Assembly: GCA_043817485.1 (NCBI GenBank)
Contig: JBDRGX010000049.1
Coordinates: 1-5,110, forward strand
Direction: 5' to 3'
Origin: JBDRGX01 sp043817485 [NCBI: bacterium]
GTDB lineage: Bacteria; JBDRGX01
DNA length: 5,110 nt
The notes under the pieces are model-generated. The model saw only the letters and a program-made list of their open reading frames with translations, did not search any database and had not been told where the DNA came from. Numbering within the stretch: position 1 is the stretch's first letter; each line of letters starts with the position of its first letter. Made by a program: the position numbers and the translations under genes. Below are positions 1-5,110 of this stretch, piece after piece.

Positions 1-20
1 TTCATAGTAACTCCATTCAT
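1..20 (-). CDS. 5' end of a leftward gene, product unknown (partial)
   Basis: Reading leftward, an ATG at 20-18 opens a frame beginning MNGVTM that runs off the left edge. It is preceded by a strong Shine-Dalgarno sequence (GGAGG, complement of 27-31) with a 6-nt spacer, which is the main reason to believe in a real start. A second in-frame ATG at 5-3 is less well placed. Only six codons are visible, so no family can be assigned. The gene is divergent from ptsN, so its promoter must lie in the shared 21-219 region and could be co-regulated with the ptsN operon. Confidence 0.6.
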
Positions 21-31
21 GAATAACCTCC

Positions 32-61
32 TTTTATTTATATATTTTTATTTATATATTT
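32..61. repeat. Two overlapping copies of a 16-nt AT-only direct repeat
   Basis: TTTTATTTATATATTT occurs at 32-47 and again at 46-61, identical and with a 14-nt period. It lies in the 5' leader side of the leftward gene, just upstream of its ribosome binding site. In such an AT-rich background it may be replication slippage with no function, or an AT-rich leader or promoter element. No function is claimed. Confidence 0.6.
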
Positions 62-87
62 ATAAAAGATTATTCTTTTACAAAAAA

Positions 88-139
88 TTAACATTTCTAT
101 TTAGTAATTATCGTTAACATTTTGATTTAGTAATCACAG
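88..139. repeat. Imperfect 26-nt tandem repeat, possible operator
   Basis: Two adjacent 26-nt units (88-113 and 114-139) agree at 21 of 26 positions. Each begins TTAACATTT and, after two differing bases, continues ATTTAGTAAT; the remaining differences are near the unit end. The junction forms the palindrome GTTAAC (113-118). TTAACAT appears a third time at 163-169, inside the spacer of the proposed promoter. The second unit ends 14 bp before the -35 box. That position suits a regulator binding two similarly phased sites, but binding is an inference and the element could be a neutral tandem duplication. Confidence 0.6.
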
Positions 140-153
140 TATTAATTTTTTTC

Positions 154-183
154 TTGACATATTTAACATATTAATAATAAATT
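154..183 (+). promoter_or_regulatory. Probable sigma-70-type promoter for ptsN-hprK operon
   Basis: A perfect -35 consensus TTGACA lies at 154-159. The -10 element is less clear because the region is almost entirely A and T: TAAATT at 178-183 gives an 18-bp spacer and TAATAA at 175-180 gives 15 bp. Transcription would start around 188-192, leaving a leader of about 30 nt before the ptsN start. The -35 box is the strong part of this call. No sigma-54 -24/-12 GG...GC pattern is visible here. Confidence 0.5.
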
Positions 184-203
184 TATACAAAAACAACAAA
201 AAT

Positions 204-210
204 AAGGAGA
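204..210 (+). promoter_or_regulatory. Ribosome binding site of ptsN
   Basis: AAGGAGA sits 9 nt before the ATG at 220. It is the only good Shine-Dalgarno match between the promoter and the gene and fixes the ptsN start. Confidence 0.75.
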
Positions 211-219
211 TAATTTTAT

Positions 220-696
220 ATGGAAATATTTGATTTTTTAAGTAAAGATGCTATTATTATGGATTTTCAAGCTAAAAATAAAGATGATGCTATTAAAAAA
301 TTGGTAAATTTTTTAGTAGAAATAAAAGCAATTGAAAAAGTTAAATCTACTATTTTAAAAGTACAAGAAAGAGAAAGTTTAGGGAGTACAGCACTTGGAA
401 ATGGAGTAGCTATTCCTCATGCTAAATCAAAAGATATTAAAAAAATAACTGGTGTTTTAGCAATTTCTTCAAAAGGAGTTGATTTTAAATCATTAGATGG
501 AGAGTTATCACATATTTTTTTTCTTTTACTATCACCTCTTGATGTTTCTAATTTTCATTTAAAAGCATTATCAATCATTGCTCGATTATTAAAAAATAAA
601 TTTTGCCGAAATGATATTTTAAATGCTAAAAATAAAGATGAAATAATTAAAATAATTGAAAAAGAAACAAAATTATTAGTGCAGGAAAATAAATGA
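220..696 (+). CDS. ptsN: PTS nitrogen-type EIIA protein (PtsN / EIIA-Ntr family)
   Basis: This 158-residue cytoplasmic protein is a single PTS EIIA domain of the fructose/mannitol/nitrogen family (PTS_EIIA type 2), of normal length for PtsN. The family accepts phosphate from a phosphocarrier (HPr or NPr) and, without an attached sugar-transporting EIIB/EIIC, acts as a regulator, in other bacteria of potassium transport, stress responses and carbon/nitrogen balance. The signature runs from residue 51 to 69: the RE pair (51-52), LGSTALGNG and the IPHAK stretch with the phosphorylatable His67. The second conserved histidine is His113, in the NFHLKAL segment. No transporter domain is fused or adjacent. 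It is the first gene of the operon, with its own AAGGAGA site. Its TGA stop overlaps the ATG of hprK by four bases, implying translational coupling. PtsN is preferred over a fructose EIIA because it is single-domain and paired with hprK. Confidence 0.93.
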   Translation: MEIFDFLSKDAIIMDFQAKNKDDAIKKLVNFLVEIKAIEKVKSTILKVQERESLGSTALGNGVAIPHAKSKDIKKITGVLAISSKGVDFKSLDGELSHIFFLLLSPLDVSNFHLKALSIIARLLKNKFCRNDILNAKNKDEIIKIIEKETKLLVQENK

Positions 697-1634
697 ATAA
701 AATAACTGTAAAAAATTTTTATGAAGAAGAGAAAAAAACACTTCAATTAAAATTAGTTTATGGGAAAGAGGGATTTTCTAATATTGTTGAACATGCAGAA
801 GTTAATAGAGTAGGATTATTTTTATCTGGATATTTTGATTATTTTCCTTATGAAAGAATTCAAATTTTAGGGAAAGCAGAAATTTCTTATTTGAATTCTT
901 TAGAATCTAAAAAAAGAGAAGAAATTTTAAAAAAACTTTTTGATTATAAAATTCCTTGTTTAATTATTGCTCATGATATGAAAATACCTTCTGAAATAAA
1001 AAAAATAGAAAATGCAAAAAAAATTCCTATTTTTAAAACAAAATTATCTACATTTAGAATAATAAATGCTTTAACTATTTATTTAGAAGAAAAAATTGCT
1101 TTTCAAATAACTATGCCAGGTTCAGTATTAGAAGTATATGGTATTGGAATTTTACTTTTAGGAAAAGCTGGAGTAGGTAAAAGTGAGTGTGCAATATCTT
1201 TAATAGAAAGAAAACATCGATTAATTTCTGATGATGCTGTTGTTCTTAAAAAATTACCTAATGGAGTATTATTAGGTTGTAGTTCTGATGTAGTAAAGCA
1301 TTGTATGGAATTACGAGGATTAGGAATTGTAGATATTAAAGAATTGTATGGAATAAGTGCTGTTAAAAATAAAGTATCTATTGAATTAGTTATTTCATTT
1401 AAGGAATGGAACATAGAAAGAGAATACGATAGAATAGGGTTACAAGAAAAAGATATAACTATTTTAGGAATAAAAATACCTAAAGTAGTTATTCCAATAA
1501 AACCTGGAAGAAATTTAGCATCTCTTGTAGAAGTTGCAGTAATGAATCATCGACTAAAAAGTATGGGAATTTATTCGGCTCGAGAAATAAATAAAAATCT
1601 TTCTGATATTTTACGCAAAAAAACAGAAAAATAA
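693..1634 (+). CDS. hprK: HPr kinase/phosphorylase
   Basis: At 313 residues this has the usual HprK length and two-domain plan: an N-terminal domain (about 1-130) and a C-terminal P-loop kinase domain (about 131-313). HprK phosphorylates HPr on its regulatory serine using ATP or pyrophosphate and also removes that phosphate, setting PTS and carbon-regulation state. Visible motifs are Walker A GKAGVGKS (157-164), the acidic SDD (179-181), the family signature MELRGLGIVDI (205-215), YDRIG with the conserved arginine (Arg247), and the C-terminal PGRNLA...EVAVMN region (271-285) that shapes the hexamer active site. One departure is clear: the usual histidine of the 'HG' before the VYG strand is replaced by Pro142 (TMPGSVLEVYG). 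In the Lactobacillus casei enzyme this histidine (His140) lies in the active site. The ATG at 693 overlaps the ptsN stop, with a weak AGGAA upstream. No HPr gene is in the window. Confidence 0.93.
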   Translation: MNKITVKNFYEEEKKTLQLKLVYGKEGFSNIVEHAEVNRVGLFLSGYFDYFPYERIQILGKAEISYLNSLESKKREEILKKLFDYKIPCLIIAHDMKIPSEIKKIENAKKIPIFKTKLSTFRIINALTIYLEEKIAFQITMPGSVLEVYGIGILLLGKAGVGKSECAISLIERKHRLISDDAVVLKKLPNGVLLGCSSDVVKHCMELRGLGIVDIKELYGISAVKNKVSIELVISFKEWNIEREYDRIGLQEKDITILGIKIPKVVIPIKPGRNLASLVEVAVMNHRLKSMGIYSAREINKNLSDILRKKTEK

Positions 1635-1642
1635 ATTTTATT

Positions 1643-2791
1643 GTGAATAAAAAAATAGAATCAAAAGAAAATACAAATCTTTTAAAAAAAACTTTTCAAA
1701 AAAATAATATTTTTCTTTTTGGAATAGCTGATTTAGAAAATATTAAAAAAAATCATAATTATTCAAATGAACTTTTAAATGATTTTAATTTTGGAATATC
1801 TATAGGTTGCGCACTTTCTTTTTCAATTCTTAAATTAATCAAAAATACCCCTACCTCATTATATCTTTATCATTATAAGCGAGTAAATATTTTTCTTGAT
1901 GATATAGCATTAAAAATATCTGGAATTATTCAACAAAAAGGATATAATGCTTTACCAGTTCCCTCTTCTCATATTACTGATTGGCAAATAATGGAAGGAG
2001 ATTATTCTCATAGACAAATTGCTTTATATGCTGGATTGGGATGGAGAGGTAGAAATAATCTTTTAGTTAATCCAATTTTTGGAGCACAAATTAGATTAGT
2101 AAGTGTTTTAACAAATATGCCTTTACTTGCCAATACTCCTTTAAATACAAATTGTAAAAATTGTTTTGCTTGTGTTAATGTTTGTCCAGCTAAAGCAATA
2201 AAAGAAAATAGTTTTGATTTAGATAAATGCAAAGAGCAACTTAATCTTTTTTCAAAAGAAGTAGGTGTTAGTGTTTGTGGAATATGTGTAAAAGTATGTT
2301 CAAGAAAAGGGAATAAAAATAAGCTAAAAATTATTTGTCCAGATTGTAAAGAAGAATTAGAAAGTGTAGTCTACCAAGATATCATTATTAGTAAATGTTT
2401 AAAATGTAATAGTTTTTGGTTAAACAAATATGAATTATATAAAATTCAGAATGAAAAAAATATAGAAAATTTAGAAAAAATACATTCTTTTAAAAAAAAA
2501 TCTTTTGAAATAAAAAAAAGTGAAAAATATTGTCCTCAATGTCAATCTATTTTATATCAAGTAAAATATTTAAACTATAATATTATTGTAGAAGCATGTA
2601 AAGATTGTTTAGGAATGTTGTTAAATAAAGAATCTTTTGATAAAATTCATAAATATATTAAAGATTATCCTTTTGATTTAAAACTTGATTTAGAAGAAAA
2701 AGAAGAAATAAAAAATATGATTATTGTAATAAAAGTGTTTGCTATTAAAATAGCATTGCATTGTAGTAAGCAAATAGAGAATATGGAATAG
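1643..2791 (+). CDS. QueG-like double [4Fe-4S] protein with two C-terminal zf-TFIIB zinc ribbons
   Basis: The first ~225 of 382 residues resemble the epoxyqueuosine reductase (QueG)-like superfamily: an N-terminal domain with LGWRGRNNLL (132-141) and a ferredoxin-type domain with a full set of eight cluster cysteines (171, 174, 177, 181, 196, 212, 215, 219) for two [4Fe-4S] clusters. The catalytic Asp of true QueG, in its 'DTGP' segment, is not seen: the equivalent stretch reads GDYSHRQIA (119-127). This is therefore probably a QueG-like paralogue whose substrate is unknown. After a very short linker come two zf-TFIIB-type ribbons, one with Cys 232, 235, 252, 255 and WLNKYEL (259-265), the other with Cys 297, 300, 319, 322 and LLNKESF (326-332). 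No signal peptide or clear transmembrane segment is seen, so it is probably cytoplasmic. The start is GTG, 8 nt after the hprK stop; no Shine-Dalgarno or in-frame ATG is available back to the stop at 1604, so it probably relies on coupling to hprK. The function is not established. Confidence 0.8.
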   Translation: MNKKIESKENTNLLKKTFQKNNIFLFGIADLENIKKNHNYSNELLNDFNFGISIGCALSFSILKLIKNTPTSLYLYHYKRVNIFLDDIALKISGIIQQKGYNALPVPSSHITDWQIMEGDYSHRQIALYAGLGWRGRNNLLVNPIFGAQIRLVSVLTNMPLLANTPLNTNCKNCFACVNVCPAKAIKENSFDLDKCKEQLNLFSKEVGVSVCGICVKVCSRKGNKNKLKIICPDCKEELESVVYQDIIISKCLKCNSFWLNKYELYKIQNEKNIENLEKIHSFKKKSFEIKKSEKYCPQCQSILYQVKYLNYNIIVEACKDCLGMLLNKESFDKIHKYIKDYPFDLKLDLEEKEEIKNMIIVIKVFAIKIALHCSKQIENME

Positions 2792-2895
2792 TGGTAAATG
2801 TAGACTTTGTTTTTTCAGAAATTATTTTTTTGTTTTAAACATTTGTATTTGTTTTAAATTGAAAATTGAAAATTTATTTTGAGTTTAAATATCTA
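2792..2895. other. AT-rich convergent intergenic gap with short direct repeats
   Basis: This gap separates the rightward operon from the leftward regulator gene. It contains two copies of TTTGTTTTAAA (2829-2839 and 2848-2858), a TTGAAAA doublet near 2859-2873 and a T7 run (2825-2831). There is no open frame of note and no GC-rich hairpin. Downstream of the regulator's stop, the leftward frame meets further stops at once and shows no remnant of a helix-turn-helix. Confidence 0.6.
2853..2889. terminator. Weak AT-only hairpin, possible convergent terminator
   Basis: Arms at 2853-2866 and 2876-2889 pair at 12 of 14 positions by Watson-Crick rules, plus one G-U wobble in the rightward transcript and one G-G mismatch, around a 9-nt loop. 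The stem is nearly all A-T and no clean T tract follows it in either direction, so it is a poor intrinsic terminator. It is listed because it lies exactly where both converging operons must end and is the best inverted repeat in the gap. Confidence 0.25.
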
Positions 2896-4047
2896 TTATT
2901 TCGCATTAAAATTAATATTTGAAAATTGTTTTACACCAATATTTTTTTCTTCACTTGTAATTACTAATCTTTCAATAATATTTTTTAATTCTTTGACATT
3001 TCCTGTCCAATGATATTTTTTTAAAATTTCTATTCCTTCATCAGAAATTTCTTTTTTAAATATTCCTTCTTTTTCACAAATTTGTTTAATAAAATATTTA
3101 GATAAATTAGAAATTTCTTCTTTTCTTTCTTTTAAAGAAGGAATATAAATAACTGTAGTATTTGTTTCGTTAAATTTTAATTTTCCTATTTGAAGATTTT
3201 TTCTTATATCAAAAGTTGTAGAAAAAATTATTTTTGTTTCAAGATTTATTGGTTCTAATCCTCCAATTCTTTGAAAAACTTTTTTTTTAATAGTATATAA
3301 TAATTTTTCTTGTAAAGGTAAAGGGATAGAATCAATTTCATTTAAAAATAAAATTCCATTTTGATTTAATTCAAGTTCTCCTCTATGTCGGTTTTTTGCT
3401 TCAACAAAAGCTCCTTTTTCATAGCCAAATAATTTTAATTCCAAAGCATTTTCTGAAAAATTTTGGCAATTTAATACAGAAAAAGATAAAGCAGAAATAT
3501 GTTTATAAATTAAAAATCCAGATAATCTTTTCCCTACTCCTTTTTCTCCTATAATTAAAACATTGTTATTATTAGATTTAATTTCTTTTAATTTAGAAAA
3601 AACTTCTTCTTTTAATTTTTTACTAATTACCATTTCTTTTTCTTCTAATAAGTTTTTGAATTTTTCATTTTCTTCTTTTAATTTTTTTAAAACTAAAGCA
3701 TTATAAACATAATTTAGCACTATATCTAAAGAAAGTGGTTTATTGATAAAAGCATAGGCTCCAAATTTTATAACTTGCCTAATAATTTCTGAATTTCCAT
3801 GCCCAGAAATAATTATAATTGGCAATTTTGGATCAATAGATTTTATTTCTTTTAAAGTTTCTATTCCATCTATTCCGTACATAAAAATATCTAATAAAAC
3901 TAAATCAAAAACAGAATTTCTAATTATTTCAAGGGCTTCAATTCCATTTCTACTTATTTCTACTTGATAACCTGCATCAGAAAGAATTCCTTTTAAAGAA
4001 GAACATATATTTATTTCATCATCTATTACTAATATATTAGCTTTCAT
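2896..4047 (-). CDS. ntrX: NtrX/NtrC-type response regulator with degenerate AAA+ domain and no DNA-binding domain
   Basis: This 383-residue cytoplasmic regulator has a receiver (1-118), a charged helical linker (118-160) and a sigma-54-activator-like AAA+ domain (about 160-365). The receiver is complete: Asp9/Asp10, phosphoacceptor Asp53 in LLDIF, Ser81 and Lys103. The AAA+ part is recognisable but eroded. Walker A is GEKGVGKR (167-174). The GAFTGA loop reads GAFVEA (212-217). Walker B reads LFLNEI, with Asn236 in place of Asp. The sensor I region reads STT instead of ATN. The segment that normally reads FREDLYYRL has no arginine finger and is about three residues shorter. Sensor II is GNVKEL (349-354). 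The protein ends about 18 residues after the AAA+ fold, so the usual C-terminal Fis-type helix-turn-helix is absent. GGAGG (complement of 4054-4058), 6 nt from the ATG, fixes the start. It lies 20 bp downstream of the NtrY-type kinase, its likely partner. Classical sigma-54 activation looks unlikely. Confidence 0.85.
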   Translation of the reverse strand: MKANILVIDDEINICSSLKGILSDAGYQVEISRNGIEALEIIRNSVFDLVLLDIFMYGIDGIETLKEIKSIDPKLPIIIISGHGNSEIIRQVIKFGAYAFINKPLSLDIVLNYVYNALVLKKLKEENEKFKNLLEEKEMVISKKLKEEVFSKLKEIKSNNNNVLIIGEKGVGKRLSGFLIYKHISALSFSVLNCQNFSENALELKLFGYEKGAFVEAKNRHRGELELNQNGILFLNEIDSIPLPLQEKLLYTIKKKVFQRIGGLEPINLETKIIFSTTFDIRKNLQIGKLKFNETNTTVIYIPSLKERKEEISNLSKYFIKQICEKEGIFKKEISDEGIEILKKYHWTGNVKELKNIIERLVITSEEKNIGVKQFSNINFNAK

Positions 4048-4053
4048 AAAATG

Positions 4054-4058
4054 CCTCC
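4054..4058 (-). promoter_or_regulatory. Ribosome binding site of the NtrX-type gene
   Basis: The leftward sequence GGAGG lies 6 nt before the ATG at 4047, inside the 20-bp gap after the kinase stop. It shows that the regulator has its own strong initiation site rather than depending only on translation of the kinase. Confidence 0.8.
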
Positions 4059-4067
4059 ATTAGAGTA

Positions 4068-5110
4068 TTATTTAATTATTGGCAAATTAATTTTTACTGT
4101 AGTTCCTTGATTTTCTTTACTTTCAATTAAAATAGAACCATTGTGTTCTGTCATAATTCTATGAACTATAGCCAAACCTAATCCCATACCTTTTTTTTTA
4201 TTTGAAAAATGAGGATAAAATATTTTATCTTTAATTTTTTCTGAAATTCCACAACCTTCATCTTGTATTTCTATTTGAATAGAAAAATTATTTTGAAAAG
4301 TTTTAATTTTAATTTCTCCTCCAGAAGATAAAGATTCAATTGCATTTTTTACAAGATTAATAAATACTCGTTTTAATTGCTCAAAATCTCCTAAAATTAA
4401 AGGTAAATTTTTATCTAAATTTTCCTTAATTTTAAATTTTGGAGACAAATGAGAATATAATTCTAAAATTGTATTTATTATTTCATTAACATTAATTTTT
4501 TCAAAAATTGGATTAGGAATACGAGCAAATTCTGAAAATTCATTTATTAAAGATTCTAAATTTTCTGTTTCTTGAATAATAGTATTTGTAGATTCTTTTA
4601 ATATTTTTTCATATTGTTTTGAATTTTCTTTGTAAGTTTTTTCTAATCTTTCTGCACATAATTTAATTGGAGTTAAAGGATTTTTTATTTCATGAGCTAA
4701 TTCTTGAGCCATTTCTTTCCATGTAGCAATTTTTTGTGTAGAAATAAGTTCTTGTTTATGTTTTCTTAAATCTTCTATCATTTTATTAAAAGATTTTATT
4801 AATATTTCAAATTCATTTTTTCCTTTTAAAGGGATTTGATAATTAAAATTTTCACAAGCAATTTCTTCAGTTCCTTTAATTAATTCTTGTATTGGAGATA
4901 TAATTTTTTTTGCAAATAAAAAACTTACCCATATAGCCAAATTAATTAATAAAAATGTAAGTATTACAAAAAATACTATAATAATAATTTTTAATGGATT
5001 TCTAATTAATTCTATTTTTTTATAAGTTTGTAAAGATTTTTGTAATTTATATACTTTATCAGCATCTATTTTAGTAATTTCTTTATCTTTGTAAAAATAA
5101 TTAATCATAT
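4068..5110 (-). CDS. ntrY: NtrY-type sensor histidine kinase (5' end outside the window)
   Basis: A membrane-bound kinase that should autophosphorylate on histidine and pass the phosphate to the adjacent regulator. The frame stays open to the right edge. The ATG at 5108-5106 lacks a visible upstream site and is probably internal, since NtrY proteins have further N-terminal membrane segments and a periplasmic domain. Numbering from that ATG, a transmembrane helix spans about 39-66, HAMP about 67-118 (KKIISPIQELI onward), the HisKA helix carries His139 in AHEIKNPLTPIKL, and the ATPase domain shows the N box NLVKNAIES (251-259), G1 DEGCGIS (283-289), an F-box-like YPHFSNKK (298-305) and G2 GMGLGLAI (307-314). 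All catalytic motifs are present. HEIKNPLTPI followed by an AERL segment is typical of NtrY. HAMP runs straight into HisKA, with no room for the PAS domain common in NtrY. A nine-A run in the coding strand (complement of 4191-4199) encodes part of NKKKGMG. It precedes the regulator gene in the same probable operon. Confidence 0.88.
   Translation of the reverse strand, partial: MINYFYKDKEITKIDADKVYKLQKSLQTYKKIELIRNPLKIIIIVFFVILTFLLINLAIWVSFLFAKKIISPIQELIKGTEEIACENFNYQIPLKGKNEFEILIKSFNKMIEDLRKHKQELISTQKIATWKEMAQELAHEIKNPLTPIKLCAERLEKTYKENSKQYEKILKESTNTIIQETENLESLINEFSEFARIPNPIFEKINVNEIINTILELYSHLSPKFKIKENLDKNLPLILGDFEQLKRVFINLVKNAIESLSSGGEIKIKTFQNNFSIQIEIQDEGCGISEKIKDKIFYPHFSNKKKGMGLGLAIVHRIMTEHNGSILIESKENQGTTVKINLPIIK

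Noticed and set aside
69-74. AATAAT-like -10 for the leftward gene
   Set aside because: AT content makes such matches frequent and no convincing -35 lies 16-18 bp further upstream, so a leftward promoter was not annotated.
21-219. Riboswitch or structured leader
   Set aside because: The space between the proposed promoter and ptsN is only about 30 nt, and no GC-containing paired structure is visible.
555-746. Leftward 63-codon open frame
   Set aside because: It lies antisense across the ptsN end and hprK start, has low-complexity Phe/Ile-rich composition and no ribosome binding site. It is a shadow of the real genes.
1103-1414. Leftward 103-codon open frame
   Set aside because: It is antisense to the most conserved part of hprK, whose motifs are unmistakable, and resembles no family.
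2008-2232. Leftward 74-codon open frame
   Set aside because: It is antisense to the iron-sulfur domain of the QueG-like gene, with no start signal.
2792-2895. Remnant of a lost helix-turn-helix downstream of the NtrX-type gene
   Set aside because: Reading past the stop, the next codon is also a stop and no HTH-like sequence appears, so a simple recent nonsense truncation is not supported.
1-5110. CRISPR array, insertion sequence or tRNA gene
   Set aside because: No regularly spaced identical repeats, transposase-like frames, terminal inverted repeats or tRNA-like cloverleaf signatures were seen on either strand.

Overview
This 5.1 kb window is very AT-rich bacterial DNA using the standard bacterial code: TGA ends ptsN and most codons end in A or T. 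Genes are tightly packed. The gene content (nitrogen-type PTS IIA, HPr kinase/phosphorylase, an NtrY/NtrX-type two-component pair) suggests a Gram-negative-type bacterium outside the Enterobacteria, perhaps a low-GC deltaproteobacterial, spirochaetal or Elusimicrobia-like lineage, possibly host-associated with a reduced genome. No rRNA, tRNA or marker gene is present, so the lineage is a guess.

Layout. At the left edge are the first codons of a leftward gene with a strong ribosome binding site (1-20). A ~200 bp divergent intergenic region (21-219) follows; it holds an overlapping 14-nt-period repeat, an imperfect 26-nt tandem repeat and a probable sigma-70-type promoter. Three rightward genes form one probable operon: ptsN (220-696), hprK (693-1634, overlapping ptsN by ATGA) and a QueG-like double [4Fe-4S] protein with two C-terminal zf-TFIIB-type zinc ribbons (1643-2791). 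A 104 bp convergent AT-rich gap with a weak hairpin separates them from a leftward two-component pair: an NtrY-type sensor kinase (4068 to beyond the right edge) followed 20 bp later by an NtrX/NtrC-type regulator (2896-4047).

How they may work together. PtsN and HprK are both PTS regulatory components, and their translational coupling implies a regulatory rather than sugar-transport PTS. The iron-sulfur protein is probably co-transcribed but has no obvious link to them. NtrY/NtrX should sense an envelope or redox/nitrogen signal. The kinase region present looks intact, and so does the receiver, but the regulator's AAA+ domain has lost most residues needed for sigma-54 activation and the usual C-terminal DNA-binding helix-turn-helix is absent.

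The most notable observations are the degenerate NtrX without a DNA-binding domain, the fusion of a QueG-like dicluster protein to tandem zinc ribbons, an HprK whose usually conserved active-site histidine is proline, and the tandem repeat next to the ptsN promoter.
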